Assembly: GCA_004554385.1 (NCBI GenBank) | Contig: SFMO01000143.1 | Location: 1-64,000 of the forward strand | Source: Ruminococcus flavefaciens | GTDB taxonomy: Bacteria; Bacillota; Clostridia; Oscillospirales; Ruminococcaceae | Length of the DNA: 64,000 nt | Direction: 5' to 3' | Part shown: positions 23,034-32,253 of the stretch, piece after piece | How the letters are laid out: every line of letters starts with the position of its first letter | Position numbering within the stretch: the stretch's first letter is position 1 | Program-made: the position numbers and the translations under genes | Notes under the pieces: model-generated | What the model saw: only the letters and a program-made list of their open reading frames with translations | Database searches by the model: none | Told to the model about the DNA's origin: nothing

Positions 23034-25265
23034 ATGAAAAAGTTAATTTCTGCAGTCACATCACTGTGTATGGCTGCATCAATGGTAAGTGCAGTAGTTC
23101 CTGCAACTGTAGGCGCTGCTGATTCTACCAAGGGATTTTCTATTAAAACATACAATATCGATACCCCTTCAGCTGATAACGGTAAGTCAACTATAACAAT
23201 CGACAAGAAGGATATTCCTGCCGGCGGTTATACAATTCCTTCAGCTGTATACTACTCAGAGGCTACTGATAACTCAACAGGTTCACTCCTCGCAAGTATC
23301 ACAACAGACTCTAAGGACATCAAGTTCAAGCTCTATGATCCTGATAAGGATGCATATTCAGCTGGCGAGAAGTCATACACACTCAAGGGCGTAGACTTTA
23401 CATCAGACCACTACATCTCTTTTGCTGGTAAGGCTTCAAAGAGAGAGGGCTACATGGCTGGCGGTCTCTATCAGATGGCTTGTGAGTCTTCACAGACAGC
23501 TGCTAAGACTGACAACTACTTCATCGGCTGCTCATGGATGAACAACGGTGAGGATTATGCTTGGGCTGGCGAGAAGTCAGATTCATATCCTTTCTATGTA
23601 TTCGACACAATCATCCCTCAGGATATTGCTGCTGGTACATACAAGGTTATGTTCTGTGACTACAACACAGATGCTACAGGCAAGAACGACAATCCTTGCC
23701 CGATGGTTGAGAGCCAGGGTACAAGATTTACCAAGAAGGAAGGCAACCTCAAGCTTGAGGAGCTCACAATCAAGGTAACAGATGGCGGTACATCTGAAGA
23801 GACTACAACAACTGCTCCTAAGGTTACAACCACAACAACTGCTCCAAAGCAGAACGAGACAACAACAACTTCTGTTAAGCCAGTAAGCAATGCTGATATC
23901 AAGTTCGACTTTGTTGAGTATGAGTCACAGAAGGCTACAATCGAGGCTAAGCCCGGCGCTTCAATCGATGTTGATGTAAACATCACAGCAGGCGGTAAGG
24001 ATGTATCTGCTCTTGACGTTCAGTTCAAGGGTACAGGCGGAATCGTTCTCGAGGATGTTCTCGGTTCAGCAGCTGCATTCCCAGGTGCTAAGGTTTCCAA
24101 GAACGTTGCAGAGAGCCGCGCTAACTACGCTACACTCAAGGGCGACACACCTATGGTTCCTGTAGACGGCAAGTCAGCATTCGGTCTTACAATCAAGATC
24201 CCAGATAATATCGCTGACGGTACTTACACATTCGGCTTCGACAGCCAGTGCAAGATCTTCAAGGATAACACAAAGTTCAACTACACAACCGACTTTACTC
24301 CTCTTACAATCAAGATCGGTAACGGCGGTTCAGATGTTACAACAACTACAACTACAACTGCTCCAAAGCAGAACGAGACAACAACAACTTCTGTTAAGCC
24401 AGTAGGCGATGCTGATATCAAGTTCGACTTTGTTGAGTATGAGTCACAGAAGGCTACAATCAACGCTAAGGCTGGCGCTTCTGTCGATGTTGACGTAAAC
24501 ATCACAGCAGGCGGTAAGGATGTATCTGCTCTTGACGTTCAGTTCAAGGGTACAGGCGGAATCGTTCTCGAGGATGTTCTCGGTTCAGCAGCTGCATTCC
24601 CAGGTGCTAAGGTTTCCAAGAACGTTGCTGAGAGCCGCGCTAACTACGCTACACTCAAGGGCGACACACCTATGGTTCCTGTAGATGGTAAGTCTGCATT
24701 CGGTCTTACAATCAAGATCCCAACTGATATCGCTGACGGTACTTACACATTCGGCTTCGACAGCCAGTGCAAGGTATTCAAGGACAATACAAAGTTCAAC
24801 TACACAACCGACTTTACTCCTCTTACAATCGTAATTGGTAACGGCGGTACAGATGTTACAACAACTACAACTACAACTGCTACAACAACTAAGCCTGTAG
24901 TAACATCAACAACAACAACAACTCCTATTCAGAATCCTACAACAACAACTGTTCCTTCTGGTAAGACAATCAAGGTTACTATGTGGGGCGATGCTAACTG
25001 CGACGGTAAGGTTAACGTTGCTGACGTAGTTGCAGTAAGAAACATGGTTGCTGACATGGATGCATTCCTTGCAGACGCTGGTTTCGCATTCGACAAGGCT
25101 CAGGGCAGAGTAAACGCTGACGTTGTTGATCCTCAGGATATCACAGGCGCAGCTTGCGATCCTGCTAAGGTTAAGATGACCGGTGCAGACGCAGATCATA
25201 TCATTTCTTACATCATTTCTGGTAGCTATGATATGGCTAAGGCTGTAACACCTAAGAATTCCTAA
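23034..25265 (+). CDS. scaA: Scaffoldin ScaA: two cohesins and a dockerin
   Basis: Signal peptide about 1-29. An N-terminal module (about 32-250) with no family I recognise is followed by Thr-rich linkers, cohesin 1 (about 287-428), cohesin 2 (about 460-602), another Thr linker and a C-terminal dockerin (about 648-735, first loop DANCDGKVNVAD). The two cohesins are almost identical and belong to a 519-bp tandem DNA repeat. ScaA should bind enzymes by its cohesins and dock onto ScaB. Two cohesins match what is known of strain FD-1 rather than strain 17, which has three. AAAGGAAT lies before the ATG; no terminator separates it from scaC or scaB. Confidence 0.9.
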   Translation: MKKLISAVTSLCMAASMVSAVVPATVGAADSTKGFSIKTYNIDTPSADNGKSTITIDKKDIPAGGYTIPSAVYYSEATDNSTGSLLASITTDSKDIKFKLYDPDKDAYSAGEKSYTLKGVDFTSDHYISFAGKASKREGYMAGGLYQMACESSQTAAKTDNYFIGCSWMNNGEDYAWAGEKSDSYPFYVFDTIIPQDIAAGTYKVMFCDYNTDATGKNDNPCPMVESQGTRFTKKEGNLKLEELTIKVTDGGTSEETTTTAPKVTTTTTAPKQNETTTTSVKPVSNADIKFDFVEYESQKATIEAKPGASIDVDVNITAGGKDVSALDVQFKGTGGIVLEDVLGSAAAFPGAKVSKNVAESRANYATLKGDTPMVPVDGKSAFGLTIKIPDNIADGTYTFGFDSQCKIFKDNTKFNYTTDFTPLTIKIGNGGSDVTTTTTTTAPKQNETTTTSVKPVGDADIKFDFVEYESQKATINAKAGASVDVDVNITAGGKDVSALDVQFKGTGGIVLEDVLGSAAAFPGAKVSKNVAESRANYATLKGDTPMVPVDGKSAFGLTIKIPTDIADGTYTFGFDSQCKVFKDNTKFNYTTDFTPLTIVIGNGGTDVTTTTTTTATTTKPVVTSTTTTTPIQNPTTTTVPSGKTIKVTMWGDANCDGKVNVADVVAVRNMVADMDAFLADAGFAFDKAQGRVNADVVDPQDITGAACDPAKVKMTGADADHIISYIISGSYDMAKAVTPKNS
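23842..24879 (+). repeat. Two-copy 519-bp tandem repeat inside scaA
   Basis: Unit 1 is 23842-24360 and unit 2 is 24361-24879. They cover a Thr linker plus one whole cohesin each and differ at few positions, many silent. The high DNA identity suggests a recent duplication or gene conversion. Confidence 0.9.
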
Positions 25266-25317
25266 TTCGGAAACACCAATTAAATAAGAGCAAGTTGCTC
25301 GGAAAGGAAATGCACTG

Positions 25318-28300
25318 ATGAAGAAACTGCTTTCAGCAGTTACATCCGTTGCCATGAGCTTATCGCTCATGGCAGGTGCATTTGCTTCGCCAGTTAGTGC
25401 TGCGGGCGGTGATACTGCTTCGCAGCCTAAACTTAATATGGGCGGAGTATTGGATGTTTCTGCTAATAAAAATGCCGGTGAATCTGTTGAGTGGAACATG
25501 GGCTCAGTTACTGTTGCTCCGGGACAGACTGCTACACTTCCAGTTGTAGTAAGCAAGTCTACTCTCGAAGTTGCAGGTGCTCAGTTCAAGATCAACCCTG
25601 CTTCACCTATCAAGCTCAAGTCTGTTACTGCAGGCGAGGCTTACGGTGCTAACGCTTCTTTTGACGGAAATGTTATTCTTCTTGAGAGAAGCAACGGTAA
25701 GGGTGTAGTCGCTGCAAATGATTCAGTGGTTATCAACCTTACATTCTCTGTTCCAAATGATTGTCCAGAAGGTACCTATGAGGTCAAGTCTTCAGACTTG
25801 GTTGTCACAGATGCCAAGAGTGCTGATATCACATCAAGTGTAAAATTCGGCGCAGGCTCCATCAAGGTACAGAAGGAAAACGTAAACGGAAATGTTTCAT
25901 GGGTACTTGATAATGTAACAGGTGCTCCCGGTGAAACAGTTAATGTAAAGGCTTATGTCAGCGATGCTGATAACGGAGCTCTTGCTGTTGCAGGTGCTCA
26001 GTTCAAGATCAAGACAGAGTCTCCTATCGAATTCAAATCCCTTAAGGAGGGCGGAGCTTACGCTTCACCTATCTCATTTGAGGAAGACGTTCAGACATTC
26101 CTGTTCGACGAACAGTCGGGTAAGGGGGTTGTTGCTGCTGATAATGCAACGATCATGAACATATCCTACACTATCCCATCAAACTGCCCTGAAGGAACTT
26201 ACAAGGTAGCTTGGTCAGACGGTGTTGTAAGTAATAGCAAGAGCGCAGACATTACTTCTAAGGTAAAGTTTGTTGACGGTTCTATTACAGTCGGCAGCAA
26301 GACTTCCGACAACAAGATCAAGTGGACTCTCAGCAACGAAACAGCTAAGAAGGGTGACGTAGTTACTCTCACAGCTAAGGTTGACAACAAGTCCAATATC
26401 GAACTTCCTGTAGGCGGCGCTCAGTTCAAGCTTGAAGCTAAGAGCCCGATCACCTATAATAAGAAGATCGCAGAAGGCAACGCTTACGGCGCTGCAATCA
26501 AGGCAACTGATGCTGACAGATTCCTGTTCGAGCTTAACGGCAAGGGCAAGGCTGCAGCTGACGGTACAACAATTTTCACAGCAGATTTCAAGGTTCCTGA
26601 CAATTGTCCTGACGGCCTTTATACTGTAAGCTGGGCTGAGACATTCGTTTCAGACAGCAAGTCTAACGACGTTACAAAGGACATCATCCTTGTTGACGGT
26701 TCTATCACAGTTGGTGAGCCTGCTCAGATCAAGGGCGAAGCAACCTGGGTTATCCCAAGTGAGGTTCAGGCAGAAGCCGGTAAGTCTGTTGAGCTCGTTG
26801 CAAAGGTTAAGGGAGATTCCGAGCTTGCAGTTGCAGGTGCTCAGTTCTCTATCGTAGGCACAGATCCTACAAAGCTTAACAGTGTAACAGGTACACCTTA
26901 TGGTATGAAACTCGCAACCGATCCTGATTACAAGGCTAACTGCCTCTTCGAGAATGTAAGCGGCAAGACAGCTAAGGACGGCGATGTTCTCTTCACAATC
27001 AAGTTTGACGTTCCTGCAGGCACACCTGACGGAATCTATCCTGTAAAGTGGTCCAAGCAGTTCGTTACAAACGAGAAGAGCGTTGATATCACAGATAAGG
27101 TTACATTTATTGACGGTAGCATCCGAGTTGGTAACCCTGTTACTACAACTTCCTATGCAGGTCAAGGTACAACAACTACAACAACAACAACTAAGCCGAT
27201 CAGCGATGATGCACTCATCTGGCAGATCGACACAAAGCACATAGAGTCTCCTAAGGAAGACAAAAAGGTTGACCTCAGAATCTATGTAAATGACAAGAAT
27301 AACGCTAAGGTAGGCGTTGCAGGCGCTCAGTTCCGTATCACTAACAATGCAGGTATCAGCTTCGATTCTGCAAAGGGTACAGATGCATATCAGGGCACAC
27401 TGAAGACTCAGACTGAAAAGAGCAAGACTCTTAACGCATTCTATTTTGAATCCAAGGATTCAAAGAATGTTGTTGCAGCTAATGATTCCGATGTAGTTGT
27501 TCTTACATTTATTGTTCCTGCAAATACTCCTGCCGGCACATATTCTGTAGACTTTGCTGATGGCACTCTTAACGTTACTGACGAAAAGAGCAAAGACATC
27601 ACAAGCAAGATCGTAGGACTCGGCGGCGCTATTATAATCGATGGCGTTGATCCTTTAAATAGTTCTACAACAACTACAACTACAGGTACTACAACAACAG
27701 TATCAAGTAGTTCAACAACATCAACAACTGCTCCGATTACTTCTTCAACAGAATCAAGCAGTTCAACAACATCAACAACTGCTCCGATTACTTCTTCAAC
27801 AGTATCAAGCAGTTCAACAACATCAACTGTTTCTGGACCTATAACAGAAACAAGCACAAGCTCAACTGTATCAAGCAGTTCAACAACAACTACTGCTACA
27901 ACTACAGGTACAACAACAACTGTTCCTGAAGGTGCAATTCTCTGGGTACTCGATACTGTTCATGCTAAGCCCGGCGAGACTGTTAAGGTTAACATGATCG
28001 TTAAGGATCCTAATGCAGTAAATCTCGCTGTCGCAGCAGCTCAGTTCTCTGTTAATCCTTCAATCAAGGGTGAAACAGGTGCTACACTTGCAGGCGTTGG
28101 TGAAAAGTCAGGCTACGGCTCAAACGTAGTTCCGGGCAAGGATAACGACTTCAGATTCTTATTTGAAGATAAGACAGCTCACATTGCCAAGGATGGCACA
28201 GTGGTTGTAGAGCTCAGCTACAAGGTTGGTGAGAAGGCTGTTCCTGGCACAGATATTGCTCTTAAGGTCAGTGATCTCTTTGCTTCAAATGGCAAGAGCG

Positions 28301-29499
28301 TTGATATAACAAAGAATATCATTGCAATTGACGGTCTGATCATTGTTGATAAGCCGGATGAGCCTGATGTGTCAATAACAACAACGACAACTGTAACAGG
28401 TACTACAACAACAGTATCTGACACAGGTTCAAAGACAACAACAACTGTAACAGGTACTACAACAACAGTATCTGACACAGGTTCAAAGACAACAACAGTA
28501 TCTGATACAGGTACTACAACATCTGTATCTAACACAGGTACAACTACAACAGTATCTAACTCAGGTACAACAACTACAACTGTATCTGATACAGGTACTA
28601 CAACATCTGTATCTAACTCAGGTACAACAACTACAACTGTATCTGATACAGGTACATCATCAACAACATCATCAACAACAACTGTTACGGGTCCTGTAAG
28701 CCCGATAACATTCACAACAACTTCTAACCCATATGGTACACTTCCTCCGATCGATGTTGAAACAACAACAACGGCTAACGGATATCTGTATTCATATGGT
28801 ACGATCAAGACACAGGTTGGTTACTACTTCAGCCACGATAACGGAATCCGTGCAAATGGCGACAAGGGTGGATTCAGCCCTGAGCAGGTCGTTGAGCTCA
28901 ACATCTATGATGTATTTGAAGATGGTTCAGTAAAGCTCAGAGAAGCTGTTGACATGAGCAAGGTAAACTTCGGTTTAGCTACACCTGAGAAGGTTTACAA
29001 TACACGTACTCATGCTGATAATGTGAAGACAACAATTGATGACTTCAAGTATGATGTTCCTGTAATGTATGAAAACACACCTCTCGTTAATACAAAGGGT
29101 GAGGCTCTTACAGTTCCGGTTTATATCGGTGTAAAGGGCGATATCAACCTTGATAACAAGGTTAACGCAGTTGATGCTTCAACCGCACTTTCATACTATG
29201 CTTCTTACCAGACAAACGGCAACTCAAAGACATCAGTTATCTGCCAGAACGATAAGAACGGCCTGACAGTTACATCGCCAACGGATGATCTCGACCAGCT
29301 CGCAGCATTCCTCGGTGACGTTGATACTAATGAGTACGATCCCGCAAACTGGAAGACAACAAAGGCTGATAGAACAGTCAATGCCGTAGACGCTTCTTAC
29401 ATCCTCTCGTTCTATGCTGAAAAGCAGACAACAAAGGATAAGACAGCTAATGACATCTGGAACGACGTTCTGGGTTCAGCAAGATTCGGCACAAAGTAA
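25318..29499 (+). CDS. scaB: Anchoring scaffoldin ScaB: six cohesins, X module and dockerin
   Basis: 1393 residues. Signal peptide about 1-29; cohesins at about 57-185, 193-326, 333-466, 474-605, 630-776 and 871-1010; Thr/Ser-rich linkers at about 606-627, 777-868 and 1011-1150; X module about 1155-1270; dockerin about 1272-1385. Cohesins 1-4 are directly joined and alike (VAGAQF core); 5 and 6 are separated by linkers and more divergent, so two specificity groups are likely. The second dockerin calcium loop has a 13-residue insertion, as in the CttA X-dockerin. ScaB should attach to wall-bound ScaE and carry ScaA. Described strains have seven (17) or nine (FD-1) cohesins; six is a different number. 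Confidence 0.92.
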   Translation: MKKLLSAVTSVAMSLSLMAGAFASPVSAAGGDTASQPKLNMGGVLDVSANKNAGESVEWNMGSVTVAPGQTATLPVVVSKSTLEVAGAQFKINPASPIKLKSVTAGEAYGANASFDGNVILLERSNGKGVVAANDSVVINLTFSVPNDCPEGTYEVKSSDLVVTDAKSADITSSVKFGAGSIKVQKENVNGNVSWVLDNVTGAPGETVNVKAYVSDADNGALAVAGAQFKIKTESPIEFKSLKEGGAYASPISFEEDVQTFLFDEQSGKGVVAADNATIMNISYTIPSNCPEGTYKVAWSDGVVSNSKSADITSKVKFVDGSITVGSKTSDNKIKWTLSNETAKKGDVVTLTAKVDNKSNIELPVGGAQFKLEAKSPITYNKKIAEGNAYGAAIKATDADRFLFELNGKGKAAADGTTIFTADFKVPDNCPDGLYTVSWAETFVSDSKSNDVTKDIILVDGSITVGEPAQIKGEATWVIPSEVQAEAGKSVELVAKVKGDSELAVAGAQFSIVGTDPTKLNSVTGTPYGMKLATDPDYKANCLFENVSGKTAKDGDVLFTIKFDVPAGTPDGIYPVKWSKQFVTNEKSVDITDKVTFIDGSIRVGNPVTTTSYAGQGTTTTTTTTKPISDDALIWQIDTKHIESPKEDKKVDLRIYVNDKNNAKVGVAGAQFRITNNAGISFDSAKGTDAYQGTLKTQTEKSKTLNAFYFESKDSKNVVAANDSDVVVLTFIVPANTPAGTYSVDFADGTLNVTDEKSKDITSKIVGLGGAIIIDGVDPLNSSTTTTTTGTTTTVSSSSTTSTTAPITSSTESSSSTTSTTAPITSSTVSSSSTTSTVSGPITETSTSSTVSSSSTTTTATTTGTTTTVPEGAILWVLDTVHAKPGETVKVNMIVKDPNAVNLAVAAAQFSVNPSIKGETGATLAGVGEKSGYGSNVVPGKDNDFRFLFEDKTAHIAKDGTVVVELSYKVGEKAVPGTDIALKVSDLFASNGKSVDITKNIIAIDGLIIVDKPDEPDVSITTTTTVTGTTTTVSDTGSKTTTTVTGTTTTVSDTGSKTTTVSDTGTTTSVSNTGTTTTVSNSGTTTTTVSDTGTTTSVSNSGTTTTTVSDTGTSSTTSSTTTVTGPVSPITFTTTSNPYGTLPPIDVETTTTANGYLYSYGTIKTQVGYYFSHDNGIRANGDKGGFSPEQVVELNIYDVFEDGSVKLREAVDMSKVNFGLATPEKVYNTRTHADNVKTTIDDFKYDVPVMYENTPLVNTKGEALTVPVYIGVKGDINLDNKVNAVDASTALSYYASYQTNGNSKTSVICQNDKNGLTVTSPTDDLDQLAAFLGDVDTNEYDPANWKTTKADRTVNAVDASYILSFYAEKQTTKDKTANDIWNDVLGSARFGTK

Positions 29500-29507
29500 A
29501 AAATGCT

Positions 29508-29537
29508 AAAAAAGCAGGTCTTTCGATCTGCTTTTTT
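29508..29537 (+). terminator. Terminator of scaCAB
   Basis: AAAAAGCAGGTC pairs with GATCTGCTTTTTT (one G-T pair) around TTTC. It ends the operon 10 bases after the scaB stop. Confidence 0.9.
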
Positions 29538-29551
29538 ACATTATATACCGC

Positions 29552-29581
29552 TTGACAAAGGTAATAATATAATGATATAAT
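29552..29581 (+). promoter_or_regulatory. Upstream cttA promoter P1
   Basis: TTGACA (29552-29557), an 18-bp spacer and TATAAT (29576-29581). It would give a leader of about 300 bases. Confidence 0.65.
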
Positions 29582-29742
29582 GTGTTTTGTAAGAGAAATT
29601 ATACCGATGAAGAAAATAAAATAATACTAAAAGTTCATTTGAATGAAAATATTACGTTTCATATAGGGCTATATTGTGAAAAAGCGACAAAAAACGGGAA
29701 TATTAATCGGCAATAATTTTTTGAAAAAATGTACTGTTCTGC

Positions 29743-29771
29743 TTGACTTATTGGACTATGTGTGATAAAAT
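29743..29771 (+). promoter_or_regulatory. Downstream cttA promoter P2
   Basis: TTGACT (29743-29748), a 17-bp spacer and TAAAAT (29766-29771). A hairpin AGACGT/ACGTCT (29841-29867 region) lies between it and the ribosome site. Nothing else is seen in the 29582-29742 stretch. Confidence 0.55.
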
Positions 29772-29886
29772 GTAGTTATGAATTTCTGGGCGGAGTATAT
29801 ATTTATGTATATCACGATCCCGAAATTTAGCCTAATGCATAGACGTCAACAACATAATGTAACGTCTTGGCAAAAGGGGAATAAAC

Positions 29887-32130
29887 ATGTTAGAGAGGTA
29901 TAGAACAATGAAGAACTCATTATTCAAGAGAGCTATCGCAGCAGCAGCAGCTGTTCCGCTTGCTCTTACACAGTGTCTTACTTACGCAAACGCTGTAACA
30001 AATGATACTGCAATCGTTCAGGCTCAGAGCCAGGAGAGCACACTTAACGCAATTCTTGCAATCCCGGGAGATTCAACCAACTTCAATAAGGAAGGCAATC
30101 AGGTTTCTCAGTGGGAAGCAACAGCCACTTCTCTGCTTGGAGATGCAGCTGGAAAAACAGGCAGCATCAATGTTAAGCAGTATGCAGATAAAGTAATTGC
30201 AAATGCCGGCAGCTTTAAGGAAGCAGCTGATTACTTCCTTAACGATCTTCTCGGCGACGTAAAGTACACTGTACAGACAAACGGCGATATAGTTATCACC
30301 GGAAATATCGCAGAGCCAGACTGGAACAAGATTCTCAAGAACACTCCTGCTGATGCTCTCAATCAGATAGCAGACAGCTATTCTGCTTCTGGTCTTAAAA
30401 ACATCGATTACTCAGACGTTAAAGTTGGCGGTGAGTTTACTATCACAGTAAAGACTTCACAGCTCCAGCTTGGCAAAGAGATATCTGTTGAGGCTGTTTA
30501 TGACATAAATGGCAAGAAGTACAATCTTGGCCAGCTTATCCAGTTTGCTAACGATACTCTTGACAAGATCGAAAATATCGGCAATGCAGAGATCGACAAG
30601 CAGGTTGCTGCTGATAAGACTGAAGAAGCTAAGAGCAAGTATGCTGCTAAGATACAGTTCATCCGTGATAAGTTCGTTAAGGCAGAAAATGCTTTAGATA
30701 AGGTACTTGCTTATTCATTCAGCGAGACTTCAAAAGATGCTTCCGGCAATGCTGCAAAGGTTATCGCTAAGGCAAATGATTTTATCAAGTCTCACGGCTT
30801 CAACAAGCAGCTTCCTCCTACAGCTACAGATATAGCTGCTGATTCAAGAGTTGCTAATGCATTCGCTAAGATCAGCACGATCACAAACGGCAAGGCTGAG
30901 TTATCAGCTTCTGAGGTAGGCGCTTTCATCGATTCACTCGGCTACAGAGAGATCGTAAAGGACGGCAGCATTGCTAAGTCAACTCCTGCAAGTGCTGAGA
31001 TCGCAAACGGCAAGGGTGAGTTCGTTGCTGCATTTGATGATAATGCAGATGAGCAGGCTGTTCTCAAGGCTGCACTTGCAAAGGATGGCTATGATCTCGT
31101 TGGTTCTTACAAGAAGATCACTGCTAAGGTTGACTTCAGCCAGGCTAAGAAGTCTGACACGGTTGGCTCTATCAATCTCAACATTGAGAGAGTATTCGTA
31201 ACAGATACAACAACTACAACAACTTCTGCAACAACTTCTTCATCTACTACAACTACAACTACAAGCTCAGATACAACAACATCTGTAAGCACAGATACAA
31301 CAACATCTACAAGCACAAACACTAACACAACAACTTCAACAACTTCAGACACAACATCTTCAACAACTTCAACAAGCTCAAACACAACTACTTCTACAAC
31401 TTCAGATACAACATCTTCATCAACTACAACAACAACTTCCAAGAAGGTATCTAAGGTTTACGCTAAGACAGGCTACACAACAACAGCTGCATTCTACCTC
31501 AACACAGAGGAAGAATTTAATAAGGGTCAGATCACTGGTATCGTTATTGTAACAGAGTACAATGACGGCACTAAGGAAGAGAAGACAGTTTCTGCTGACA
31601 GCATCAGCTTCGGCACAGCAACTCCTTCAAATACATACAAGAAGGACACAGCTGACTTCAAGTACAACGTACCTGTATACGTTGACGGTCAGAAGATCGC
31701 TGACTCAGAAGGCAAGGACATCACAGTTGAGGCTTACATCGGTGTAAGAGGTGACGCAAACCTCGACAGCACAGCTGATGCTGTAGACGCTTCCACAGTT
31801 CTTTCTTACTATGCTGCACTTTCTACAAACGGCAATACACCTTCAAGAACAAAGCTTGCTGATTCAAGCAGCCTTGTAACATCTGCAAGAAGCATTTACG
31901 ATGACTTCGCTGCTTACCTCTGTGATGTACAGCACGATGTTAAGTTCACAAACCTCACAGGCAAGATCGAGAGAAACAAGACTATCAACGCAGTTGATGC
32001 TTCAGCTATCCTCGACTTCTATGCAAGAAGACAGCAGAAGGAGAATGCTAATAAGTCTGACGCAGCTATCTGGACAGAGGTCGACAAGAATACAAACAAC
32101 AAGGACTCAGAAGAGAAGACAGAGGCTTAA
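29887..32130 (+). CDS. cttA: CttA: cellulose-binding cell-attachment protein with X-dockerin
   Basis: 747 residues. ATG at 29887 has AAAAGGGG 7 bases upstream; an in-frame ATG at 29908 with AGAGAGG is an alternative and gives a more usual signal peptide. Residues about 37-438 form one or two modules I cannot place in a family by eye; in described strains this region holds carbohydrate-binding modules. A Thr/Ser linker (about 439-518) leads to an X module (about 520-618) and a dockerin (about 620-730) with the 13-residue insert in the second loop. CttA should bind cellulose and dock to ScaE, tethering the cell to fibre. It has its own promoters. Confidence 0.87.
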   Translation: MLERYRTMKNSLFKRAIAAAAAVPLALTQCLTYANAVTNDTAIVQAQSQESTLNAILAIPGDSTNFNKEGNQVSQWEATATSLLGDAAGKTGSINVKQYADKVIANAGSFKEAADYFLNDLLGDVKYTVQTNGDIVITGNIAEPDWNKILKNTPADALNQIADSYSASGLKNIDYSDVKVGGEFTITVKTSQLQLGKEISVEAVYDINGKKYNLGQLIQFANDTLDKIENIGNAEIDKQVAADKTEEAKSKYAAKIQFIRDKFVKAENALDKVLAYSFSETSKDASGNAAKVIAKANDFIKSHGFNKQLPPTATDIAADSRVANAFAKISTITNGKAELSASEVGAFIDSLGYREIVKDGSIAKSTPASAEIANGKGEFVAAFDDNADEQAVLKAALAKDGYDLVGSYKKITAKVDFSQAKKSDTVGSINLNIERVFVTDTTTTTTSATTSSSTTTTTTSSDTTTSVSTDTTTSTSTNTNTTTSTTSDTTSSTTSTSSNTTTSTTSDTTSSSTTTTTSKKVSKVYAKTGYTTTAAFYLNTEEEFNKGQITGIVIVTEYNDGTKEEKTVSADSISFGTATPSNTYKKDTADFKYNVPVYVDGQKIADSEGKDITVEAYIGVRGDANLDSTADAVDASTVLSYYAALSTNGNTPSRTKLADSSSLVTSARSIYDDFAAYLCDVQHDVKFTNLTGKIERNKTINAVDASAILDFYARRQQKENANKSDAAIWTEVDKNTNNKDSEEKTEA

Positions 32131-32143
32131 TTAAAGCTTAGAT

Positions 32144-32172
32144 TATCTGCCGTCGTTAAACGGCGGCAGATA
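32144..32172 (+). terminator. Hairpin after cttA
   Basis: TATCTGCCG pairs with CGGCAGATA (extended by GTCG/CGGC) around TTAAA. The T tract is weak, so read-through into scaE is possible. Confidence 0.5.
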
Positions 32173-32253
32173 TACAATTTAATATCTATGATGTTAGCCG
32201 CCGTATTTGCGACGGAAAAACATATATAAAAAATCTGAAAGGAAATAATAACA

